This document shows, in pieces, positions 7,867 through 15,927 of a DNA stretch of 64,000 nucleotides (positions within the stretch are counted from its first letter, which is position 1; every line of letters begins with the position of its first letter). The translations under genes and the position numbers were made by a program. The notes under the pieces were generated by a model. It ran no database searches, was not told the origin of the DNA, and saw only the letters and a list, made by a program, of their open reading frames with translations. Source of the DNA: Blattabacterium cuenoti BPAA (GTDB lineage: Bacteria; Bacteroidota; Bacteroidia; Flavobacteriales; Blattabacteriaceae); NCBI RefSeq assembly GCF_000348805.1, contig NC_020510.1:248001-312000 (forward strand). Reading direction: 5' to 3'.

Positions 7867-8886
7867 ATGAAATGTGGAATTATAGGACTTCCAAATACAG
7901 GAAAATCAACATTTTTTAATCTGATTTCCAACTCAAAAGCTTTATCAGGAAATTTTCCTTTTTGTACCATAGAACCTAATTATGGAATCACAAAAGTCCC
8001 AGATGAAAGATTATACGAACTAAAAAAAATCATTAATTCTACTACTACAAAAATAACTCCATCTGAAATAAAAATAGTAGATATAGCTGGATTAATTAAA
8101 GGATCGCATAAAGGAGAAGGGCTAGGAAATAAATTTTTATCTCATGTTCGTGAGACAAATGTCATGATACACATGATTCGTTTCTTTCGTGATAAAAGTA
8201 TCCTTCATGTGGAAGGATCTGTCAATCCTATTAGAGATAAAGAAATTATTGATATGGAATTACAGTTTAAAGATCTAGAAACGATAGAAAAAAAATTAGA
8301 AAAAACTACTAAAAAAAATCAAATCAACAAATCTACACATATACTGAAAAAAATTTCTTCTTTCTTAAAAGAAGGAAAAAATATTAGAATGTATCCATTT
8401 CAAGAATCTGAAAAAGAATCTATAAAAGATTTACAATTACTCACTGTTAAACCTGTTCTTTATATCTGTAATCTAGATATAGATGATGAATTAGATCAAA
8501 AAACTAATTTACATATAGAAAATATGAAAAAAATGGTAGAAATGGAAAATTCTACTTTAGTAATTTTATCATTAAAAAAAAATTGTATAGAACTTGATCA
8601 AGTGTTGAAAAAAACCTATAAGTTACTAAATCTACAAAGTTTTTTTACAATAGGAAAAAAAGAAATTCGATCTTGGTCTATTCCTAATCCATGTACAGCT
8701 TATGAAGCATCTTCAGTGATTCATACAGATTTTAAAAAAGGATTTATTCGGGCAAAAGTTATTCATTATAATGATTTTATCAAATATAGATCTGAAGAAA
8801 ATGTGAAAAAAGCAGGAAAAATATTTTTAGCAGGAAAAAATTATCTCATTCAAGATGGAGATATTATTCACTTTCGATTCCATTAA
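7867..8886 (+). CDS. ychF: Redox-regulated ATPase YchF (Obg family)
   Basis: Universally conserved P-loop protein of the TRAFAC class that binds ribosomes and prefers ATP. The P-loop is GLPNTGKS at residues 7-14 (family GLPNVGKS), followed by NFPFCTIEPN (switch I), DIAGLIKGSHKGEGLGNKFLSHVRE (G3 and following) and YICNLD (the altered G4, NxxE/D). The C-terminal TGS-like domain ends in a GDIIHFRF segment. At 339 residues it is about 25 shorter than usual; the missing part lies in the helical domain. Its stop overlaps the stop of the M42 peptidase by 4 bp. Confidence 0.95.
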   Translation: MKCGIIGLPNTGKSTFFNLISNSKALSGNFPFCTIEPNYGITKVPDERLYELKKIINSTTTKITPSEIKIVDIAGLIKGSHKGEGLGNKFLSHVRETNVMIHMIRFFRDKSILHVEGSVNPIRDKEIIDMELQFKDLETIEKKLEKTTKKNQINKSTHILKKISSFLKEGKNIRMYPFQESEKESIKDLQLLTVKPVLYICNLDIDDELDQKTNLHIENMKKMVEMENSTLVILSLKKNCIELDQVLKKTYKLLNLQSFFTIGKKEIRSWSIPNPCTAYEASSVIHTDFKKGFIRAKVIHYNDFIKYRSEENVKKAGKIFLAGKNYLIQDGDIIHFRFH

Positions 8887-9968
8887 TAAAAGAACTGATT
8901 TATATTATTATTAATTTCTTGTAAGGTTTCAAAAATGAGTAATACAGTTAGTTCTACATCTTTTTTATGAACCATTTCTACTGTGGTATGCATATATTTA
9001 AGAGGAATGGAAATTAAAGCAGACAATACTCCCTTATTGGAATAAGCGAAAGCATCTGCATCTGTTCCTGTGCTAGATGAGACCAAACGTTGAAAATGTA
9101 TTTTTTTCCTATTAGCAGTATGAATCATCAACTCTCTAATACTTTTATGGATTGAAGGAGCATATCCAATGACAGGGCCTAATCCACATTTAATATCCCC
9201 TTGTATTTTTTTATCAATCATAGGACTATAAGTATCATGTGTTACATCGGTAACAATTGACACATTGGGTTGTATAGTTTGAGAAATCATTTTTGCACCT
9301 TTTAATCCCACTTCTTCTTGAACTGAATTTACTATATATAATCCAAATTTTAGATTTATCCCACTTTCAATTATAATTTTTGCTACTTCTGCTATAATAA
9401 ACCCTCCTATTTTGTTATCTAATGCTCTAGATACAAAATAATTTTGATTCATAATAAAAAACTTATCAGGATAAGTAATCATACAACCTACATGAACCCC
9501 CATATTAATTACTTCAGTCTTACTGGAAACACCAATATCTACAAATAGATTCTCTACATTAGGATATTTTTCTGATGAAGGTTTTCTTGTATGAATGGCA
9601 GGCCATCCAAATACTCCATGTACCAATCCTTTTTCCGTATGAATGATTACTCTTTTAGATGGAGAAATTTGGGGATCGGCCCCTCCATTACGAGATACAT
9701 ATATTATTCCTTCTTCTGTGATATAATTAACGTACCATGATATTTCATCAACATGAGCTTCAAGAATCAATTTGTATGGAGAATTAGGATTAATAATTCC
9801 TACTGCTGTACCATATAAATCAGTTTGGATTTTTTCTATATAAGAACTAATATGGTTCATCCATATTTTTTGTCCTTCATTTTCATTTCCTGTTGGGGAA
9901 AATTTATTCAAATATTTTTCAAGAAATTGAATAGAATCACTATTAATTGAATATGAATAATTACTCAT
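8883..9968 (-). CDS. M42 family metallo-aminopeptidase
   Basis: Zinc/cobalt aminopeptidase of the M42 family (glutamyl aminopeptidase/deblocking type), a cytosolic tetrahedral enzyme that trims peptides. The 361 residues are standard length. Metal and catalytic motifs are visible: AHVDEISWYV with His72 and Asp74, the bridging Asp in SRALDNKIGG, EEVGLKGA with the catalytic Glu pair, and the Asp in VTDVTHDT; the late His sits in YMHTTVEMVHKKD. Substrate preference cannot be told. It lies 18 bp downstream of dapF and is probably co-transcribed with it. Confidence 0.92.
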   Translation of the reverse strand: MSNYSYSINSDSIQFLEKYLNKFSPTGNENEGQKIWMNHISSYIEKIQTDLYGTAVGIINPNSPYKLILEAHVDEISWYVNYITEEGIIYVSRNGGADPQISPSKRVIIHTEKGLVHGVFGWPAIHTRKPSSEKYPNVENLFVDIGVSSKTEVINMGVHVGCMITYPDKFFIMNQNYFVSRALDNKIGGFIIAEVAKIIIESGINLKFGLYIVNSVQEEVGLKGAKMISQTIQPNVSIVTDVTHDTYSPMIDKKIQGDIKCGLGPVIGYAPSIHKSIRELMIHTANRKKIHFQRLVSSSTGTDADAFAYSNKGVLSALISIPLKYMHTTVEMVHKKDVELTVLLIFETLQEINNNINQFFY

Positions 9969-9986
9969 TGTTTTTTTTCGATTTTT

Positions 9987-10784
9987 CTAAATAAGGATGG
10001 AACCTTTAAATATAAATTTAACATTTCCGGTTAAATGAATATCAAAATATTCATTTTTTGTTTTTTTTAATGAAACCCATAATTTTCCTCCAAGAGTTTG
10101 GACTAAAATTTTTTCCACATCATTTTTTATTTTATTTGTTTCACATGCGGCGATGACAGAAGCCACAACTCCTGTTCCACAAGATAAAGTTTCGTTTTCT
10201 ACTCCTCTTTCATAAGTACGGACTTGTAGCATATTATTTTTAAGTATTTTTACAAAATTCACATTGACTCCTTTTTCCAAATAAGGACTTTGAAATCTAA
10301 TTTTTTTTCCTTCTTGGAATACGTTTTTTTCCTTGATATTTTCTACAAATAAAATATGATGTGGAGATCCTGTATTTAGAAAAACGTATTTCTTATGAAT
10401 TTCTATTGTATTTTTATCTATATTAATAAGATTTATAGAAACCAAATTATCCCTTATGAATCCATCATGATATCCATCTATAGCTCGAAAATGAATTTTA
10501 TTTTTTTTTGGAATTCCTAATTGATTAGCAAAATAAATTGCACATCTTCCCCCATTTCCACACATTGTGCTTTCTTTTCCATCAGAATTACAATATTTCA
10601 TATAAAAATCACTTTTATATTCATCATCATTTTGAATCAAAATAATTCCATCGGCTCCAACTCCAAAATGTCTATCACACAATTTTTTGAATAAAAAAGG
10701 ATTTTCTATTTTTTTTTGTCTAGAATCTAGGAGTATGAAATCATTTCCAGTTCCTTGATATTTATAAAAATTCAATTTCATCAC
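9987..10784 (-). CDS. dapF: Diaminopimelate epimerase
   Basis: Converts LL- to meso-diaminopimelate, needed for lysine and for the peptidoglycan cross-link. Of 265 residues, KYQGTGNDFILLD opens the enzyme; the two catalytic cysteines are Cys75 in MCGNGGRC and Cys202 in LSCGTGVVAS. Both are intact, so the enzyme should work. The start is ATG at 10784 or the second ATG three bases on (MKLNFYKYQ fits homologues better). Together with the diaminopimelate-type MurE in this window it shows that the wall is of the meso-DAP type. Confidence 0.96.
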   Translation of the reverse strand: MMKLNFYKYQGTGNDFILLDSRQKKIENPFLFKKLCDRHFGVGADGIILIQNDDEYKSDFYMKYCNSDGKESTMCGNGGRCAIYFANQLGIPKKNKIHFRAIDGYHDGFIRDNLVSINLINIDKNTIEIHKKYVFLNTGSPHHILFVENIKEKNVFQEGKKIRFQSPYLEKGVNVNFVKILKNNMLQVRTYERGVENETLSCGTGVVASVIAACETNKIKNDVEKILVQTLGGKLWVSLKKTKNEYFDIHLTGNVKFIFKGSILI

Positions 10785-10808
10785 AACGAATTTAATATTA
10801 TTTTTTGA

Positions 10809-10816
10809 TATATTTG
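10809..10816 (+). promoter_or_regulatory. Possible -7 promoter element of degQ
   Basis: TATATTTG, identical to the box before the ompA-like gene, ends 28 bp before the degQ ATG and matches TAnnTTTG. No TTTG is found at the -33 position. Confidence 0.38.
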
Positions 10817-10844
10817 TTTGTGTGTAATCACTAATAAAATATAG

Positions 10845-12353
10845 ATGAAGAAAATAGTTTTTTATATTGTACTGAGCAGTATTATGAGTTCAATAATCAC
10901 AATTGCTGCATATAAACAATACTCTAAAGAAAAACCTTTACTCTTTCCATATACATCATCCTCAAAAACAAGGTTTACCTCATCAGATTCTTCCTCATTA
11001 GTTAGTTCTGCTGGATTTCCTGATTTTACTAGAGTCGTATCAAAAACCATACATGCAGTAGTCAATGTCAAAAATTATTCAAAAAAATATAACAATCAAT
11101 TTGATCCATTTGATTTCTTTTTTGGTTTTCCTGATGATTTTGGTGGAAACAATAGAGAAAGAAAACCTCAAAGAAATGATCTTCCTGGACTTCATGGATC
11201 TGGAGTCATTCTATCTCCTGATGGATATATTGTGACTAATAATCATGTCATAAAAGATGCAGAAAAAATAGAAATTACTCTTAGTGATCAAAGAACTTAT
11301 AAAGCTAAATTAATAGGAACAGATCCTAGTACCGATATCGCTTTATTAAAAATCAATGAAACAAATTTACCCTTTATTTATTTTTCGGATTCTAATAAAG
11401 TACAAGTAGGAGAATGGGTTCTAGCGATAGGAAATCCTTTTGATTTAAACTCTACTGTTACAGCCGGGATCATAAGTGCAAAAAATAGAAGTTTGGGGAT
11501 ATTAAGAGGAGAAACACAAACCTCTTCTATTGAATCTTTTTTCCAAACAGATGCAGCGGTCAATCCTGGAAATAGTGGAGGGGCTTTAATTAACACGAAT
11601 GGAGAATTAATTGGAATTAACACAGCTATTTCTTCAGCTTCAGGAAATTTTATAGGATATAGTTTTGCGGCTCCTTCTAATTTGGTAGCAAAAGTGATCC
11701 AAGACATAAAAAAATACGGAATCGTACAACGTGCATATTTAGGAGTGAGAGGAATAGATCTTTCTAAAACAGAATATTTAAAAGCTTATAATAAAGAAAC
11801 ACATCAAAATATAAAATCACAACAAGGTTTTTTAATAGGAGAAGTTTTTGAAAAAAGTGGAGCGTCAGATGCAGGACTTAAAAAAGGAGATATCATAAAA
11901 AGCATAGATGGAAAACCTATACAAAATGTTGCAGATCTTTCATTTATCGTAGGAACAAAACATCCAGGAGATGAAGTAAAAGTAAATATTATACGTAGCA
12001 AACAAAAAAAAATTTTTCATGTTATTTTAAAAGATTTACAAGGAAGAACAAAAATAAGAACCAAGGAGGAAATGACTCCATCTGAATTATTAGGAGCAGT
12101 ATTTGAGCCACTTAGTCAAGAGTCTAAAAAAGATTTTGGAATTGGTTATGGAATTAAAATCAAAGAGATCAGAACAGGTCGTTTAAGTGCTATCGGTTTG
12201 GAAGAAGGAGATATTATTTTATCTATTAATGGAGTCAGGATGAAAAAACCTAATGATGTAGATAGTGTTTTAAAAAAATACTCAGGAGATGTGACCATAA
12301 AATCGATTAAACAAAATGGACAAGTATATATAGCAGGATTTGAAATGAATTAA
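10845..12353 (+). CDS. degQ: Periplasmic serine protease/chaperone of the Do/HtrA family
   Basis: Envelope quality-control protease. An N-terminal hydrophobic segment (residues 4-22) is a signal peptide or anchor. The trypsin-like domain has the full catalytic triad: His134 in NNHVIKDA, Asp164 in STDIALLKI and Ser244 in NPGNSGGAL. Two PDZ domains follow (about 300-395 and 410-500), each with a GDIIxSING-type ligand loop (GDIIKSIDGK and GDIILSINGV). A glycine/Phe/Asp-rich LA-type loop sits at about 85-105. Length (502) is normal for DegP/DegQ-type proteins; degP and degQ cannot be separated from sequence alone. The stop shares TTAA with the convergent permease. Confidence 0.94.
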   Translation: MKKIVFYIVLSSIMSSIITIAAYKQYSKEKPLLFPYTSSSKTRFTSSDSSSLVSSAGFPDFTRVVSKTIHAVVNVKNYSKKYNNQFDPFDFFFGFPDDFGGNNRERKPQRNDLPGLHGSGVILSPDGYIVTNNHVIKDAEKIEITLSDQRTYKAKLIGTDPSTDIALLKINETNLPFIYFSDSNKVQVGEWVLAIGNPFDLNSTVTAGIISAKNRSLGILRGETQTSSIESFFQTDAAVNPGNSGGALINTNGELIGINTAISSASGNFIGYSFAAPSNLVAKVIQDIKKYGIVQRAYLGVRGIDLSKTEYLKAYNKETHQNIKSQQGFLIGEVFEKSGASDAGLKKGDIIKSIDGKPIQNVADLSFIVGTKHPGDEVKVNIIRSKQKKIFHVILKDLQGRTKIRTKEEMTPSELLGAVFEPLSQESKKDFGIGYGIKIKEIRTGRLSAIGLEEGDIILSINGVRMKKPNDVDSVLKKYSGDVTIKSIKQNGQVYIAGFEMN

Positions 12354-13438
12354 TTATTCATATTTCTATTCCAATAAAAAAACAATGTAATGATTCCATA
12401 AATAACATTGGGTAGCCAAACAGATAAATAAGAAGGAATATAATCTTTGTTCGAATATATTTTTGTGATTTCTATAAAAAAAATATAAAAAAAAGCTAAT
12501 GTAATTCCTATAATCATGTTATAAGCAATTTCTCCTTTTTTTTTTTTCGTAGATATAGATAACCCCAAAATTGTGAAGATTAAAGTAGAAAAGGGGGAAC
12601 TTGTTCTTTGATAATATTCATTTAAATGCATATTCATATTTTTTTTGTCTCCTTCCATATTAATAAATTTTTTTAACTCATGAATATTCATAGTTTCTGC
12701 TATATATTCATCCGGTAAAAATTGTTCTGGGGTAATGGGTAATTTTATAATTTTATAATTCCCTATAACAAAAAAATCACGATTTTTATTGATTGTAGTT
12801 TCTCTGTAATCAAATAAAATATATATTTTATATTTTTTATCCCAAAAAATGGTTCTAGATTTTAAAATATATGTTAGTTTTTTTCCATTAAATTTTTGAT
12901 ATACACATTTTTTTCCTATATATTTTTTTTTTGAAAAATTTTGAATAAAAATATATTCATTTTTTGAAATTTGAGTACTGATCGTTTGATTTTTTTCATA
13001 TTTATTTTTATGTCTTGGACTTAAAAGATATTTATAATAAAATTGATTTTTTTTTTTGTTAGCTATAGGTAAAAAATAATAATTGATTATTAAAGCTATA
13101 ATTCCTATCACAATAGCTGTACCCAAGTAAGGAAGTGTCAATCTTCTAAAACTAATTCCGTTTGATAGAATCGCTGTAATTTCTGAATGATGGGTTAATT
13201 TAGATGTGAAAAAAATAACAGATAAAAAAACAGAAATAGGAGAAAACGTATTCATTAACCATATGGACCAAAAAGGATAATAAAAAATTAAAGCCTCTTT
13301 AATAGATCCTTGATTATTTTCTAAACGATGCATCCGTTGAGATATATCTATAACCAGAGATAACAATTGTAGAGAGAGGGTAATAAATATGAAAGTCATA
13401 ATGAAATTACGAATTATATAACGATCAATAATTTTCAT
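12350..13438 (-). CDS. LptF/LptG family permease (YjgP/YjgQ)
   Basis: Inner-membrane subunit of the LptB2FG exporter, which moves lipopolysaccharide towards the outer membrane. The 362 residues have three hydrophobic spans at the start (residues about 10-120), a soluble periplasmic region (about 140-265), and three spans at the end. The opening MKIIDRYIIRNFIMTF is the conserved YjgP/YjgQ beginning. Whether it is LptF or LptG cannot be decided. A run of twelve A on its coding strand (12536-12547), encoding four lysines, is kept in frame. It lies 7 bp downstream of tgt. Confidence 0.9.
   Translation of the reverse strand: MKIIDRYIIRNFIMTFIFITLSLQLLSLVIDISQRMHRLENNQGSIKEALIFYYPFWSIWLMNTFSPISVFLSVIFFTSKLTHHSEITAILSNGISFRRLTLPYLGTAIVIGIIALIINYYFLPIANKKKNQFYYKYLLSPRHKNKYEKNQTISTQISKNEYIFIQNFSKKKYIGKKCVYQKFNGKKLTYILKSRTIFWDKKYKIYILFDYRETTINKNRDFFVIGNYKIIKLPITPEQFLPDEYIAETMNIHELKKFINMEGDKKNMNMHLNEYYQRTSSPFSTLIFTILGLSISTKKKKGEIAYNMIIGITLAFFYIFFIEITKIYSNKDYIPSYLSVWLPNVIYGIITLFFYWNRNMNN
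12536..12547 (-). repeat. A12 homopolymer inside lptF/lptG
   Basis: Twelve A on the coding strand encode four consecutive Lys codons (context STKKKKGE). It is the longest A-run I found inside a gene here and leaves the reading frame intact. Confidence 0.9.
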
Positions 13439-13445
13439 AATATTA

Positions 13446-14570
13446 TTATAAACGTTCTTGTAACAAAGGAATCATAGATTTTTTCCAATAAAAAAATTCA
13501 TTGTGCATGATACGAATTTTCGCTTCTTGAATAAGATGAAAATAAAAAGAAAGATTATGGATAGAAGCAATTTCTTTTGCTAAATGATCTCTAGATAAAA
13601 AAAGATGTCTAACATAAGACTTACTATACAATTGATCTACAAAAGAATTCCCAAATTCATCTAAGCAGGAGTAGTCTTTTTCCCATTTTTTGTTTTTGAT
13701 ATTCATAATTCCTTTCCATGTAAATAACATTCCATGACGTCCATTTCTTGTAGGAAGAACACAATCGAACATATCTATTCCAAGAGAAATTCCTTCTAAA
13801 ATATCTATAGGACTCCCTACTCCCATTAAATATCTAGGTTTTTTTTTAGGTAAAATATCTGTTAATAAATCAGTAATGCTATGTGTTTGTTCTTTTTCTT
13901 CTCCTAAACTTAATCCACCTATTGCATACCCTTCCGCTTCTAACAATGCAATTTTTTCTGTAAAAGATTTCCTTAAATCCGGATAAATACTTCCTTGTAT
14001 AATTGGAAAAAAACTTTGCTTATAATTATATATTTCTGGATTCTTTTCTAAATAAGAAGAACATTTTTTTAACCAACGATGTGTTTTTTTTAAGGATTTT
14101 TTAGCTTCTGTATGACTACAGGGAAAAGGGGGGCAATCATCGAAAGCCATAATAATATCTCCACCTATAAAACGTTGAATTTTCATAGATTTTTCAGGAG
14201 AAAAAAAATGAAAAGATCCATTTATCATAGACTTAAATAGAACTCCGTCTTCAGTAATTTTATTTGATTTTTTCAATGAAAAAATTTGAAATCCTCCACT
14301 ATCTGTTAATATAGAACCCTTCCAATTTAGAAAAGAATGAATTCCTCCGGCTTTATGTAATACTTCAACACCGGGTTGAAAATGTAAATGATAAGTATTT
14401 CCAAGAATTATTTTATACATTTTATAAAGTTCATGTGTTGGAACAGACTTTACATAACCTTTTGAAGCGACTGGCATAAAAATCGGAGTTTCTATTTTAC
14501 CATGATCTGTTTCTAAAATTCCTATTCTTGCTTTGGAATAATTATCTGTTTTAATTAAGTTAAATTTCAT
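13446..14570 (-). CDS. tgt: Queuine tRNA-ribosyltransferase
   Basis: Exchanges guanine-34 of GUN-anticodon tRNAs for a queuine precursor. The 374-residue protein keeps the catalytic aspartates: Asp90 in ILTDSGGFQIFSL and the later nucleophile in DMFDCVLPTRNGRHG. MAFDDCPPFP and GGLSLGEE are typical substrate-pocket segments. The usual zinc site, CxCxxC followed by a His, is missing: where homologues have CDCYTC the protein has SFVDQL, ahead of the retained YVRHLF. From memory this loss occurs across Bacteroidota Tgt proteins. Divergent from rsmH. Confidence 0.94.
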   Translation of the reverse strand: MKFNLIKTDNYSKARIGILETDHGKIETPIFMPVASKGYVKSVPTHELYKMYKIILGNTYHLHFQPGVEVLHKAGGIHSFLNWKGSILTDSGGFQIFSLKKSNKITEDGVLFKSMINGSFHFFSPEKSMKIQRFIGGDIIMAFDDCPPFPCSHTEAKKSLKKTHRWLKKCSSYLEKNPEIYNYKQSFFPIIQGSIYPDLRKSFTEKIALLEAEGYAIGGLSLGEEKEQTHSITDLLTDILPKKKPRYLMGVGSPIDILEGISLGIDMFDCVLPTRNGRHGMLFTWKGIMNIKNKKWEKDYSCLDEFGNSFVDQLYSKSYVRHLFLSRDHLAKEIASIHNLSFYFHLIQEAKIRIMHNEFFYWKKSMIPLLQERL

Positions 14571-14598
14571 TTGAAAAAGATTTTAAAAAATTAAACGA

Positions 14599-14613
14599 TA
14601 TATGTAACATATA
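14599..14613. promoter_or_regulatory. Short inverted repeat between tgt and rsmH
   Basis: TATATGT and ACATATA flank a single A, forming a 15-bp odd palindrome in the 84-bp divergent region between tgt and the division cluster. It could be an operator half-site pair, but 7-bp arms arise by chance in DNA this AT-rich. Confidence 0.2.
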
Positions 14614-14654
14614 GTAGTTATAAAACATAATTTCGTACTATTTATTGATAAAAA

Positions 14655-15554
14655 ATGAATTTTAAATATAATCACCATGAACCAGTTCTTCTCGAAGAGA
14701 GTATAGAAAATTTGATTACAAATCCAAACGGGATTTATGTAGACACTACATTTGGTGGAGGAGGCCATTCTGATGCAATTCTAAAAAAATTAAATCAAAA
14801 AGGAACTCTAATAGCTTTGGATCAGGATCAGGAATCTATTAAAAGAAATTGGATTATAGATAAACGTTTTCATCTATTTCACAATAATTTTATTCATATC
14901 CGTGATATTTTGAATCAAAACCGAATTGATAAAGTATCAGGAATATTAGTGGATTTAGGAATTTCATCTTTACAAATAGACAATCCTACAAGAGGTTTTT
15001 CGAATCAATCCAATTGTATTTTAGATATGAGAATGAATCAGAAATCTTTGTATTCTGCTCAGCATGTTCTAAATGAATGTTCAAAACAAGAATTATTTCA
15101 TATATTTTATGAATATGGAGAATTTAAAAATGCAAGAAAAATTGCAGAAAAAATATTGAAAACACGTTTAAAAAAAAATATAAAAACGGCTTTGGATTTA
15201 GTTCATATTTTTTTTATCAAAGGATCTTTTAAAAAAAGAAAAAGATTTTTCGCTAGACTTTTTCAGTCTATACGAATAGAAGTTAATAATGAAATAAATG
15301 TTTTAAAGGATTTTTTATTAGAATCTTCTAAAATCCTCTTAACAGGAGGTAGAATCGTCGTGATTTCATATCATTCTATAGAAGATAGAATCATTAAATA
15401 TTTTTTTAAAAAAGGAATTATAATAGATAAAATCAATTTTAAAACTCTTCCATTCAGAATGATCCATAAAAAAGTAATTAGACCGAGTTTTCAGGAAATC
15501 ATAAATAATCCACGATCTAGAAGTGCAAGATTAAGAATTGCAGAAAAGATTTAA
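14655..15554 (+). CDS. rsmH: 16S rRNA m4C1402 methyltransferase RsmH (MraW)
   Basis: SAM-dependent N4-methylation of C1402 in 16S rRNA. The 299 residues begin YNHHEPVLLEESIENL, the family opening, followed by the SAM motif VDTTFGGGGHSDAIL at residues 33-47, LVDLGISSLQIDNPTRGFSN (motif IV region) and ISYHSIEDRIIKYFF near the end. First gene of the dcw cluster here; mraZ, which usually precedes it, is missing. Confidence 0.96.
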   Translation: MNFKYNHHEPVLLEESIENLITNPNGIYVDTTFGGGGHSDAILKKLNQKGTLIALDQDQESIKRNWIIDKRFHLFHNNFIHIRDILNQNRIDKVSGILVDLGISSLQIDNPTRGFSNQSNCILDMRMNQKSLYSAQHVLNECSKQELFHIFYEYGEFKNARKIAEKILKTRLKKNIKTALDLVHIFFIKGSFKKRKRFFARLFQSIRIEVNNEINVLKDFLLESSKILLTGGRIVVISYHSIEDRIIKYFFKKGIIIDKINFKTLPFRMIHKKVIRPSFQEIINNPRSRSARLRIAEKI

Positions 15555-15579
15555 ATCATAACAAAAATAATATCATAAA

Positions 15580-15927
15580 ATGAAAACGAATATACCAGAT
15601 ATCCTGAAAGGAAAATTTTTAGTAAAAAAAGATGCTTATCGTAGTTGGAATTTTATTGTTTTTATTACTGTACTATCTTTAATTAGCATAACCAGTTCAC
15701 ATATGATGGACCGAAAAATTCGAAAAATCACTAAAATTAGTGAAGAAATCAAGGAATTAAAATCTGAATATGCAGATTTACATAGTAAATGTATGAAAAT
15801 GCAATTAGCCTCTTTTATAAGAAAAAAATTAGTTAATGGATTAAAACATTTAGAATCTCCTCCATACGAATTAGTCATAATAGAAAAAAATCATAAAAAT
15901 ATGGATGAACCACAATCAAATCAATAA
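15580..15927 (+). CDS. FtsL-like cell division protein
   Basis: Small bitopic membrane protein of 115 residues: a cytoplasmic N-terminus, one transmembrane helix at about 24-44 (NFIVFITVLSLISITSSHMM) and a coiled-coil-like Glu/Lys-rich segment at 48-85. Its place between rsmH and ftsI, and its topology, match FtsL of other Bacteroidota, a partner of the FtsQBLWI divisome complex. Sequence similarity alone is too weak to be sure. The stop TAA overlaps the ftsI ATG by one base. Confidence 0.75.
   Translation: MKTNIPDILKGKFLVKKDAYRSWNFIVFITVLSLISITSSHMMDRKIRKITKISEEIKELKSEYADLHSKCMKMQLASFIRKKLVNGLKHLESPPYELVIIEKNHKNMDEPQSNQ

Noticed and set aside
11378-11707. Minus-strand frames opposite degQ
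   Set aside because: They are shadows of the protease and PDZ coding sequence.
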